Positions 54,178 through 61,683 of a stretch of 64,000 nucleotides of DNA are shown here, piece after piece. Location: positions 1-64,000 of the forward strand of contig JAVEUP010000009.1 in NCBI GenBank assembly GCA_034005525.1, given 5' to 3'. Below the pieces are notes generated by a model, which was not told the origin of the DNA, made no database searches, and saw only the letters and a program-made list of their open reading frames with translations. The DNA comes from PWXP01 sp034005525 (GTDB lineage Bacteria; Planctomycetota; Planctomycetia; Pirellulales; Thermoguttaceae). How positions within the stretch are numbered: position 1 is the stretch's first letter; every line of letters starts with the position of its first letter. The position numbers were made by a program, and so were the translations under genes.

Positions 54178-54438
54178 ATGACGGCGGACGACATCCGAGA
54201 AGCTGTTCTCGAAATCCTTTCCGACATTGCGCCCGACGAGGATCTCAGCAATCTGAAGCCCGACGTGGCTTTCCGCGAGCAACTCGAACTGGACAGCATG
54301 GATTTCCTCGATATTGTCATGGAACTGCGCAAACGCTACCGCGTGCAGATTCCGGAAGAGGAGTATCCCAAATTGGCCAGCATGCAGAGCACCGTCGAGT
54401 ACCTTCAGCCGCGCATGAAGGACATGGTGAAGCCATAA
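54178..54438 (+). CDS. Dedicated acyl carrier protein
   Basis: The protein has 86 residues, with GGAG seven bases upstream. It is an acidic four-helix carrier with the phosphopantetheine Ser in LELDSMDFLDIVMEL. The N-terminal helix (DDIREAVLEILSDIAPDED) and final helix match the family. It follows the ketosynthase by 36 bases and probably carries that enzyme's chain. Confidence 0.93.
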   Translation: MTADDIREAVLEILSDIAPDEDLSNLKPDVAFREQLELDSMDFLDIVMELRKRYRVQIPEEEYPKLASMQSTVEYLQPRMKDMVKP

Positions 54439-54606
54439 CCGTTCACGGGGCAACGGCGCGGGCAGTTTCCCCCGCTGAATGGGCTGCAGGAACGTGCTTG
54501 CAGTTGGAGTTCACGCTTTAGCGTGCGAAGCAAGTAACGGTCAAATACAGCACGCTGAAGCGTGAACTCCAACTTCAACGGGAGCATGACGGCCGCAAGC
54601 CCATTC
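54437..54606. repeat. Nested palindromes between the ACP and oxidoreductase genes
   Basis: AACCGTTCACGGGG to CAGTTTCCCCCGCTGAAT (54437-54480) matches one end of family B. Inside it, 24-base arms at 54503-54526 and 54550-54573 (GTTGGAGTTCACGC...) are inverted with one mismatch, and each arm is itself hairpin-like (CACGCTTTAGCGTG). GAATGGGCT/AGCCCATTC encloses them. This suggests one element inserted in another. Confidence 0.7.
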
Positions 54607-54650
54607 CTGCACCCCGCGAAACGCAAAGGGGCGGTCCCCGAGGAGGCAGG

Positions 54651-56027
54651 ATGTACGACACGATCATCATTGGGGCGGGCATGTCGGGGCTGGCCGCGGG
54701 TATCCGGCTCGCGCACTTCGGTCGCCGCGTATGCATCCTGGAGCGGCATCATGCCATCGGCGGGCTGAACTCGTTCTACCGGCAGCGGGGCCGCCGGTTC
54801 GACGTCGGCCTTCACGCCCTGACCAACTACGCACCCAAAGGCGCTCGCCGAGGCCCCCTCGCCCGCCTCCTCCGCCAGTTGCGGGTGGCGTGGGATGAAT
54901 GGTCGCTGGTTCCCCAGCGCGGTTCGGCCATCGTCTTTCCCGGCGTGACGCTGGAGTTCTCCAACGACTTCGAGTACTTTGCCGCCAACGTCGAACGCCA
55001 ATTCCCCGGACAGGAGCCGAAGCTCAGGCGGCTAGTCAGCACCTTGGCCACCTATGAGCAGCTTGGCGAACAGGCGGTGGCCGAATCGGCCCGGCGCGTG
55101 GTCGGCTCGATCATCGATGAACCCCTGCTGCGCGAGATGCTCTTCTGTCCGATACTCTTCTACGGCGGGGCGCGGGAGCACGATATCGACTTCGGGCAGT
55201 TCAGCGTATTATTCCGCTCGATCTTCCTCGAAGGGCTCGGGCGGCCGATGGCCGGAATTCGCACCGTGCTGAAGAAGCTGGCCGACCGGTTCCGGGACCT
55301 AGGCGGCGAGTTGCGGCTGCGGGCCGGGGTGCAGCGCATTGCCGTGAAGGACGGTCGCGTGCACCACGTCGAACTGGAAGACGGCTCCGAGCTGACCGCC
55401 CAGTACGTTCTCTCGTCGGCCGGTTGGCCCGAGACCATGCGGCTGTGCAACCTGCCCGACGCCCCGGGCGCCGTGGAGCCGGGCAATATCTCGTTCGTCG
55501 AATCGATCTCGGTCCTCAATACCCAGCCGGCCAACCTGGGCCACAACCGGACCATGATCTTCTTCAACGAGACCGAGACGTTCGACTACCGCCGGCCCGA
55601 CGACCTGGTAGACCTGCGCAGCGGGCTGATCTGCTCGCCGAACAACTTCGTTTACGACGAGCCGCCCGTCGAAGGCATGGTGCGCGTCTCGGCCCTGGCC
55701 AATTACGGCCGGTGGGCGGCGCTCGATCAGGAAGCGTACCGCCGGAGCAAGCAGTACTGGTACGAGCAGATGGCCGCGACTGCCGTGCGCCACGTGCCCG
55801 ACTTCCGCAGCGCCGTGGTCGAAACCGACATGTTCACGCCCACCACCATCCGGCGATTCACCGGCCGCGACAACGGCGCCATCTACGGAGCGCCCCAAAA
55901 GCACTACGACGGCCGCACCCCGATCGCCAACTTGTACATCTGCGGCGCCGACCAGGGACTGGTCGGCATCGTCGGCACGCTCATCAGCGGCATTGCCATT
56001 GCCAACCGTTACCTGCTGGGGAATTAG
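54651..56027 (+). CDS. CrtI-like FAD-dependent oxidoreductase 1
   Basis: The protein has 458 residues, with GAGGAGG just before the ATG. The FAD site is TIIIGAGMSGLAAGIRLA (5-22), with E34 in ERH, then GGLNSFYRQRGRRFDVGLHALTNY. The C-terminal FAD motif is NLYICGADQGLVGIVGTLISG. The fold is that of phytoene desaturases and related saturases/isomerases. The setting beside a ketosynthase, ACP, FabZ and FabI points to an acyl-chain substrate instead of a carotenoid; no phytoene synthase is present. Five bases separate it from oxidoreductase 2. Confidence 0.88.
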   Translation: MYDTIIIGAGMSGLAAGIRLAHFGRRVCILERHHAIGGLNSFYRQRGRRFDVGLHALTNYAPKGARRGPLARLLRQLRVAWDEWSLVPQRGSAIVFPGVTLEFSNDFEYFAANVERQFPGQEPKLRRLVSTLATYEQLGEQAVAESARRVVGSIIDEPLLREMLFCPILFYGGAREHDIDFGQFSVLFRSIFLEGLGRPMAGIRTVLKKLADRFRDLGGELRLRAGVQRIAVKDGRVHHVELEDGSELTAQYVLSSAGWPETMRLCNLPDAPGAVEPGNISFVESISVLNTQPANLGHNRTMIFFNETETFDYRRPDDLVDLRSGLICSPNNFVYDEPPVEGMVRVSALANYGRWAALDQEAYRRSKQYWYEQMAATAVRHVPDFRSAVVETDMFTPTTIRRFTGRDNGAIYGAPQKHYDGRTPIANLYICGADQGLVGIVGTLISGIAIANRYLLGN

Positions 56028-56032
56028 ACTAC

Positions 56033-57490
56033 ATGGCGCACGATGTTCTGGACGGGGTTCGCGAGCGGTACGACGTTGTCGTTATCGGGGGCGGTTTGGG
56101 CGGAATGACCGCGGCGAATACACTCGCCCGCGCCGGACATGCCGTCCTGCTGCTGGAGCAGCATACCAAGCTGGGCGGCCTGGCCACCTGGTTCCGCCGG
56201 CGCGGCGGCCATATCTTCGACGTCGCACTGCACGGCTTTCCCGTGGGCATGATCAAGAGCTGCCGCCGCTATTGGACCCGCGAGCTGGCCGACGCCATCG
56301 TCCAGTTGAAGCGGATCCGCTTCGACAACCCCATGTTCTCGCTGACCACGACGTTCGACCGGCAGGACTTCACTCGCCTGCTTATCGATGGGTTCGGCAT
56401 TCCGCACGACGCGGTGCACGGGTTCTTCGACACGGCCCGCGACATGCAGTTCACCGACCAGCCCGACCTGACCACGGGCCAGTTGTTCGACCGGTTCTTT
56501 CCGGGCCGCGACGACGTCGTGCGCCTGCTCATGGAGCCGATCACCTATGCCAACGGGTCGACGCTTGAGGATCCCGCCCTGACCTACGGGATCGTCTTCT
56601 CGAACTTCATGTCGAAGGGCGTTTACACGTTCAAGGGCGGCACCGACCGGCTGGTCAAGCTGATGCTCGAAGAAATCCGGCGCAATGGCGTTGACGTGCG
56701 AGTGGGCGTCAAAGCCGAGCGGATCGAAGTCGGCGCGGGCCGCCGTGTGGCCGGAGTGTGCGCCGGCGGTCGGCGCATTGCGGCCCCGGCGGTCGTCTCG
56801 AACGGGAATCTGCTCGGCACCATATTCGACCTGGTGGATGAGGCCGCCTGGCCGGCCGACTTCCTGGAGCAAGCCCGCGCGGTCCGATTGAACAACTCCA
56901 GCACCCAGGTGTACCTGGCCCTGCGCGACGGCGAGGAGATTGACGAAGCCACCGGGGATCTGCTGTTCAGCTCGGTTGCGCCGAGCTTCCAGACCGACCT
57001 GCTGCTCAGCCGCGACATCACCAGCCGGACGTATTCGTTCTACTATCCGAAGGCGAGGCCGCAGGAGAAGCCTCACTACCTGGTCGTGGCCAGCAGCAAC
57101 GCCCGTTACGACGATTGGGCCAACCTGGCGCCGGAGGAATACGAGGCGGGCAAGCGCCGGTTGATCGACGACGCCGTCCGCGACCTCGACCGCTACGTTC
57201 CCGGCATCCGCGACAAGCTCGACTGGACCGAAGCGGCTACGCCGCGCACCTTCCGCCGCTACACCGGCCACTGGCAGGGCGCGAGCTTCGGCACGAAGTT
57301 CGAAGGACTGGCCGTCAGCCGGTCCTTGCCCGAACAAATCGCCGGCTTATACCATGCCGGGAGTGTGGGCATTATCATGTCCGGTTGGCTCGGCGCGGTG
57401 AACTACGGAGTCATCGTTGCCAACGACGTGGACGCCTACCTGTTGAACAACGCCTCGCGCGCCAGCGCGCCAGCACCGGAACTGCCATGA
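56033..57490 (+). CDS. CrtI-like FAD-dependent oxidoreductase 2
   Basis: The protein has 485 residues. Its FAD motif is VVVIGGGLGGMTAANTLA (15-32) and LLLEQHTKLGGLATWFRRRGG follows. The C-terminal motif is GLYHAGSVGIIMSGWLGAVNYG. It is a paralog of oxidoreductase 1 but clearly diverged. Two desaturase-like enzymes in a row suggest sequential desaturation or isomerisation steps. Its TGA overlaps the fabZ ATG (57487-57490). Confidence 0.88.
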   Translation: MAHDVLDGVRERYDVVVIGGGLGGMTAANTLARAGHAVLLLEQHTKLGGLATWFRRRGGHIFDVALHGFPVGMIKSCRRYWTRELADAIVQLKRIRFDNPMFSLTTTFDRQDFTRLLIDGFGIPHDAVHGFFDTARDMQFTDQPDLTTGQLFDRFFPGRDDVVRLLMEPITYANGSTLEDPALTYGIVFSNFMSKGVYTFKGGTDRLVKLMLEEIRRNGVDVRVGVKAERIEVGAGRRVAGVCAGGRRIAAPAVVSNGNLLGTIFDLVDEAAWPADFLEQARAVRLNNSSTQVYLALRDGEEIDEATGDLLFSSVAPSFQTDLLLSRDITSRTYSFYYPKARPQEKPHYLVVASSNARYDDWANLAPEEYEAGKRRLIDDAVRDLDRYVPGIRDKLDWTEAATPRTFRRYTGHWQGASFGTKFEGLAVSRSLPEQIAGLYHAGSVGIIMSGWLGAVNYGVIVANDVDAYLLNNASRASAPAPELP

Positions 57491-57927
57491 CCGAACCCAT
57501 CTCGCCGGAAATCCTTGACGCCATCCCGCACCGTCCTCCGTTCCTGCTGGTCGACCGGATTGTCGAGCGTTCGGAAACGCGGCTGGTCGGCGAGAAGACG
57601 TTCACCGGCAGCGAGGAGTTCTTCGCCGGGCACTACCCCGACTACCCGCTCGTTCCCGGCGTGCTCCTGTGCGAGGCAGCCATGCAGTGCGGCGCCATTC
57701 TGCTTTCGCGGCAGTTTGCCGGCGACCCGGACGTCGTGCCCGTCGCCGCTCGCATGAACGACGTCCGGTTCAAACGCATGGTCCGCCCCGGGGAAACCCT
57801 GGTGATGGAAGTCGACCTCACCGAACGCCTGGCCGACGCCTACTTCCTGACCGCGAAGGTCACCGTGGAAGGGAAGGTGGCCGTCCGGTTCCAGTTCGCC
57901 TGCACCGCGGCACGGCGAGGAGAATGA
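57487..57927 (+). CDS. fabZ: FabZ-like 3-hydroxyacyl-ACP dehydratase
   Basis: The protein has 146 residues; the start overlaps the previous stop. It has IPHRPPFLLVDRI and the hot-dog active-site segment FFAGHYPDYPLVPGVLLCEAAMQ, with the catalytic His and Glu. It removes water from the 3-hydroxyacyl-ACP. Being in one operon with a private ACP suggests a specialised role separate from housekeeping fatty-acid synthesis. Confidence 0.93.
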   Translation: MTEPISPEILDAIPHRPPFLLVDRIVERSETRLVGEKTFTGSEEFFAGHYPDYPLVPGVLLCEAAMQCGAILLSRQFAGDPDVVPVAARMNDVRFKRMVRPGETLVMEVDLTERLADAYFLTAKVTVEGKVAVRFQFACTAARRGE

Positions 57928-57930
57928 CCC

Positions 57931-58737
57931 ATGGCGGATTTCCTGCAGCTTCAGGGCAAATCGATCCTCATCCTGGGCGTGGCCAACCGGAAGAGCGTGG
58001 CCTATCACGTCGCTCGCACTTTGGAGGAGGCCGGTGCACGTTGCGTGCACGTCGTGCGCGATGAAGACGTACGTGCCGCAACGGAAAACCTCCTGGACGG
58101 GCGCGACGTGTATACTTGCGACGTCGAAAAGCCCGACGAAATCGCCGAACTGCAAGAAGTACTCGCCGAGCAGGGCGAACGGTTCGCCGGCCTGGTCCAT
58201 TCCATTGCGTTTGCCGACTACTCGGGAGGGATCAAACCTTTCCACGAGACACCGCGTGCGGCGTTCCTTCAGGCGGTCGACATTTCGTGCTATTCGCTCA
58301 TCGCGGTGGCCGACGCCGTGAAGGAACTGCTCGAACCGGACGCCTCGGTGGTGACCATCTCCATATCGACCACGCGCATGGCGAGCGAAAACTACGGCTT
58401 CATGGCCCCGATCAAGGCAGCCTTGGACTCGTCGCTGGTGTTCCTGGCGAAGTCGTTCAGCCGGTTCTCGCGAGTGCGGTTCAACGCCGTGGCGCCGGGG
58501 CTTCTGAAGACGTCGGCCTCGGCAGGCATTCCGGGCTACGTGGACGCGTACCTGTACGCAGAGCAGGTCATTCCCCGCAAGGAGGCCGTGCAAACCGGCG
58601 AGGTGGCCCAGGTGGCCGCCTTCCTGCTCAGCCCTCGGTCCAGCGGCATCAATGCCCAGCACATCGTCGTCGACGCGGGCATGTCGATCAACTACTTCGA
58701 CACCGACCTGATCCGCCGCGCGATGCGGCCGGAGTGA
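57931..58737 (+). CDS. fabI: FabI-like enoyl-ACP reductase
   Basis: The protein has 268 residues and starts three bases after the fabZ stop, with GAGGAGA overlapping that gene's end. The FabI-type nucleotide site is ILGVANRKSVAYHVA. The Tyr-x6-Lys pair is in ENYGFMAPIKAALDSS, and INAQHIVVDAGMSI closes the fold. It reduces the trans-2 enoyl-ACP with NADH. It is the last enzyme of this six-gene operon. Confidence 0.93.
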   Translation: MADFLQLQGKSILILGVANRKSVAYHVARTLEEAGARCVHVVRDEDVRAATENLLDGRDVYTCDVEKPDEIAELQEVLAEQGERFAGLVHSIAFADYSGGIKPFHETPRAAFLQAVDISCYSLIAVADAVKELLEPDASVVTISISTTRMASENYGFMAPIKAALDSSLVFLAKSFSRFSRVRFNAVAPGLLKTSASAGIPGYVDAYLYAEQVIPRKEAVQTGEVAQVAAFLLSPRSSGINAQHIVVDAGMSINYFDTDLIRRAMRPE

Positions 58738-58841
58738 GAAGATCCTCCGCGTCTGCAACGGTTGCCCTGGCAATTCGGCGGCGGGCTGCTATAATGGGAC
58801 GAGCGGCAGAGCCAATCCTACCGACGACCTTGTAGCCGACT

Positions 58842-58885
58842 CTCTCCGAGACTCGGGTTTCGGCGTCTCGGAGAGACGCCGAAAC
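58842..58885. repeat. Two mutually exclusive hairpins before the MFS gene
   Basis: CTCTCCGAGAC (58842-58852) pairs with GTCTCGGAGAG (58865-58875). Alternatively GTTTCGGCGTCTC (58857-58869) pairs with GAGACGCCGAAAC (58873-58885) around GGA. The two cannot form together. They lie 60-100 bases before the MFS start, after the fabI gene. Confidence 0.7.
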
Positions 58886-58944
58886 GGGAAATCCGTTTCC
58901 GCCGCTCGCCCAACGTTCTTTGCCATCCCCCCAGTTTCCCTGCC

Positions 58945-60294
58945 ATGATCCGCTCCGCCGGACCCCTTCAACCTCAGCGTGACCCTCCCGGCGCCGAGCG
59001 TCCGGTAGTGCATGGTGCGCTCACCACCCAGCCGTCGCCGTACGATCTGCCATTCTGGCTGGCCTATTTGGCGAATATCTTGGTGATGATCGCCATCACC
59101 ATGCTGTTCCGTTATGCCGACTTCGTTGTCCTTCTGGGTGGGTCGGAATGGCATCTTGGCTGGATCGTCGGAGTTGGCATGGTGGGCAGCCTTGCAGTCC
59201 GATTGGCGATGGGGCAGGCGATTGACACTTACGGGTCGCGGCTGATCTGGCTTGGCTCGGTCGTCATATTTGCCGCGGTGTGCTTCGCCCACGTTGCCGT
59301 GACCACGCACAACGGGCCGGCAATCTACCTGTTGAGAGTGCTTCTGTGCTGCGCGATTGCCGGCATCTTCGGCGCGTCGATGACGTTCGTTTCATCAAGG
59401 GTGTCGGTGACTCGTCTGGCCGAGATGTGGGGCATGCTGGGCACGGCCGGCTTCCTGGGCATCATGATCGGCCCGCTGATCAGCGATTGGCTCATGGGCG
59501 ACGGGCCGATTATCCGACAGCAGCTCGACCGAATGTTCTTCGTGGCCGGGCTGTTTGCATGCGGCTCGGCTGTGTTTGCCTACTTTGCGGCGCGGGGCGA
59601 GCTGCCCCGGCCACGGCGCAAGCAGCCGCCGCTTCTGTATTTGCTGCGGCGCTACCATCCGGGAAGCATACTGCTAGTGGGGGTCGTCATGGGCGTGGCG
59701 CTCGGCTTGCCCGGTACGTTCCTCCGCACCTTCGCCTCCGAGCTTTCGATTCCGCGTATCGGGGTCTTTTTTGGATTCTACGCTCCCGCCGCCATACTCA
59801 CGCGCGTTGCCACCCGCCGACTGCCTGAACGCTTCGGCCCCGAGCCGCTCATCCCGGCCAGCCTGGTTGGGCTGATGCTCAGCCAGCTTCTGTTCCTGGT
59901 GGTCAAATCGGAATGGCAGCTTTTTCTTCCAGGGATTGGCTACGGGATGTCACACGCCATTCTGTTTCCGTGCGTGGTGGCCGCCGGCAGCAGTGCGTTC
60001 CCGGACGAACACCGGGGCGTGGGCAACCTGCTGATCCTTGCCATGTACGATCTCGGCGTTCTGGTCGGTGCGCCGATGGTCGGAATTGCACTAGAATTTG
60101 CCCGTTTTGCAGGGCTCGCACCGTATCCTGTGGTCTTCCTCGCCGTGGCGGCCATGCTGGGCACCATAGCGATCGTCTACCGGGTTACGTGGCGGCGCGG
60201 CGACCAGCCCTGGCAACACCTCCGCCAGAGCCACTTGGCCGGCACGCGCAGTGAGGCTCGCGAGCCAACCGTCGAAATCGCCACGATTGAGTAG
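58945..60294 (+). CDS. Major facilitator superfamily transporter
   Basis: The protein has 449 residues. After a ~35-residue soluble N-terminus there are about twelve hydrophobic segments (for example PFWLAYLANILVMIAITMLF, GVVMGVALGLPGTF, YPVVFLAVAAMLGTIAIVY). The loop GQAIDTYGSRLIWLGS is the MFS motif A position. It is 207 bases after fabI with hairpins between, so cotranscription is possible but unproven. It may export or import a product or precursor of the ACP operon. Substrate unknown. Confidence 0.85.
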   Translation: MIRSAGPLQPQRDPPGAERPVVHGALTTQPSPYDLPFWLAYLANILVMIAITMLFRYADFVVLLGGSEWHLGWIVGVGMVGSLAVRLAMGQAIDTYGSRLIWLGSVVIFAAVCFAHVAVTTHNGPAIYLLRVLLCCAIAGIFGASMTFVSSRVSVTRLAEMWGMLGTAGFLGIMIGPLISDWLMGDGPIIRQQLDRMFFVAGLFACGSAVFAYFAARGELPRPRRKQPPLLYLLRRYHPGSILLVGVVMGVALGLPGTFLRTFASELSIPRIGVFFGFYAPAAILTRVATRRLPERFGPEPLIPASLVGLMLSQLLFLVVKSEWQLFLPGIGYGMSHAILFPCVVAAGSSAFPDEHRGVGNLLILAMYDLGVLVGAPMVGIALEFARFAGLAPYPVVFLAVAAMLGTIAIVYRVTWRRGDQPWQHLRQSHLAGTRSEAREPTVEIATIE

Positions 60295-60322
60295 GCTGTG
60301 AGGCGGTGCAAGACAATATTGC

Positions 60323-60385
60323 GTGGGATAGGCTTCCAGCCTGTCAGCACAAGAGCAAGGCTGAAAGGCTATCCATGTGTCCCAC
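60323..60385. repeat. Palindromic repeat after the MFS gene
   Basis: GGATAGGCTTCCAGCCT (60326-60342) and AGGCTGAAAGGCTATCC (60358-60374) are inverted with two mismatches, enclosed by GTGGGA/TCCCAC. It may end the upstream transcript, but it lacks a T-run. Confidence 0.65.
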
Positions 60386-60404
60386 TCGCCGTACGCGGGC
60401 AATC

Positions 60405-60598
60405 CGGGCTACCGCGGATTCTTCATGACGATGTAGGGTGGTGACAAGCAAGCCAAGACCCTGGCGGGCCTTCGGTCGCTTGGCCGGGCCTGCTTCCAGC
60501 GCACGGCCTGCAAACCACCCCGGGCGTGGCTTGCGCAGGCCCACCAAGGATTTAAGCGACCTTGCCCCATCCTGCATGAACAGTTCGGGCCACCGCGG
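60405..60598 (+). repeat. Family A palindromic element, copy 4
   Basis: It has TGTAGGGTGGTGACAAG at the left and CTTGCCCCATCCTGCATGAA at the right, with the interior nearly identical to copies 1 and 3. CGGGCTACCGCGG (60405-60417) and CGGGCCACCGCGG (60586-60598) are direct repeats with one mismatch at its borders, possibly a target duplication. Confidence 0.85.
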
Positions 60599-60623
60599 TT
60601 TTGGGTGGGACTCGCCTTTACGT

Positions 60624-60952
60624 GTGCGGCAAGATTTTCTGGCACGTTCAGTGGCAGCGCAGGGCCACCTGCGGGCTCGCCCCGCATGGAGCCGTGGTCA
60701 ATGAGCTAAGCGGGCACGGCTAACCCAGACTATCTCTCCCCTGCACGCTGCCGCCGCCGGAGGCGGCGGCAGCGTGCAGGGGAGAGATTGGGAGCCTCGG
60801 CGGCGTTTTAGCCGACTGACCACTGCTCCAGGCCGGGCAAGCCGGCCGGTGGCGGACGCGACCTGTGTAGAACAGCGAGAAACGTTGCCCCGCGCTGGTC
60901 GAATTCCGCTGCTTTGGGGCACTTTCCAGCCTGCCAGAAAATCTTGCCGCAC
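60624..60952. repeat. 21-base inverted repeat pair enclosing 287 bases
   Basis: The 21 bases at 60624-60644 (beginning GTGCGGCAAGATTTTC) recur as an exact reverse complement at 60932-60952. ACTCGCCTTTAC also occurs beside both in direct orientation. The enclosed DNA has no convincing gene but includes the 27-base hairpin at 60732. Confidence 0.75.
60732..60788. repeat. Perfect 27-bp hairpin with a 3-base loop
   Basis: The 27-base arms 60732-60758 and 60762-60788 are exactly complementary around GGA. The stem includes GCTGCCGCCGCC/GGCGGCGGCAGC. There is no T-run on either side, so it is not a classical terminator. It lies 290 bases upstream of greA. Confidence 0.85.
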
Positions 60953-61077
60953 TCGCCTTTACACGCGAAGAAGATTGCGTAAGAATAGGCCCTACAAGCA
61001 TGATCTTTCCCGCGGCCGGCCCCCCTTCCGGGGCCAGGCCGTGTTTTTTCACCCTGCCCCTTCAGCGAGGTTACTGC

Positions 61078-61557
61078 ATGTCCGATCGGATTCCCATGAC
61101 TCGTACCGGGTACGATAAGCTCCGGGCCGACCTTGAACACCTCAACACGGTCGAGTTGCCGCAGATACTGGACCGGGTAGCGACCGCGCGGGCAGAGGGC
61201 GACTTGAGCGAGAACGCCGAGTACCAGTACGCCCAGGAAAGCCGCATGCACATGGAGGCGCGCATCCGCGAATTGCGCGACCGCATTTCCCGGGCCACCC
61301 TGATCGATCCTGCGCAAATGCCTCGCGACGAAGTCGCATTCGGGGCCACGGTCAAGCTGAAGGACCTCGACTTCGGCGACGAGGAAGAGTACACCCTGGT
61401 CGGCGCCGGCGAAGAGAACTACGACGAAGGCAAAATCCTCTTCACCAGCCCGATCGGACAGGGACTGGCCGGCAAGAAGGTCGGCGAGAAAGTAGCGATC
61501 GAGGTTCCCCAAGGAACCGTCCGCTTCGAAGTTCTCGACGTCAGCTACGCCGACTGA
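61078..61557 (+). CDS. greA: Transcription elongation factor GreA
   Basis: The protein has 159 residues, the normal length. The start follows GCGAGG. The N-terminal coiled coil carries GDLSENAEYQYAQE, including the Asp and Glu at the tip that stimulate RNA polymerase transcript cleavage. The C-terminal FKBP-like domain has FGATVKLKDLDFGDEEEYTLVGAGEENYDEGKI and SPIGQGLAGKKVGEKVAIEVPQG. It rescues backtracked RNA polymerase. A palindromic element is inserted two bases after its TGA. Confidence 0.97.
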   Translation: MSDRIPMTRTGYDKLRADLEHLNTVELPQILDRVATARAEGDLSENAEYQYAQESRMHMEARIRELRDRISRATLIDPAQMPRDEVAFGATVKLKDLDFGDEEEYTLVGAGEENYDEGKILFTSPIGQGLAGKKVGEKVAIEVPQGTVRFEVLDVSYAD

Positions 61558-61567
61558 ACATAACTAT

Positions 61568-61668
61568 GGCTCTTCCGTTTTAAGGTGCAGGCCGCGACAA
61601 TGTAGTAGGCACACGCCGCTGTGCCGTCCTTGAAACAAAGGCTGTCTGCACCTAGAAACGGAAGAGCC
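61568..61668. mobile_element. 101-bp MITE-like element with 8-base duplication
   Basis: The ends are inverted: GGCTCTTCCGTTT and AAACGGAAGAGCC, continuing to AGGTGCAG/CTGCACCT with a few mismatches. ATAACTAT flanks it exactly on both sides (61560-61567, 61669-61676). A central hairpin GGCACA/TGTGCC lies inside. It occupies the convergent gap between greA and the sulfatase gene and has no reading frame. Confidence 0.85.
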
Positions 61669-61683
61669 ATAACTATCTCTGAC

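Noticed and set aside
54651..57490. Carotenoid pathway
   Set aside because: Two CrtI-like genes are present but no phytoene synthase; the neighbours are fatty-acid-type enzymes.
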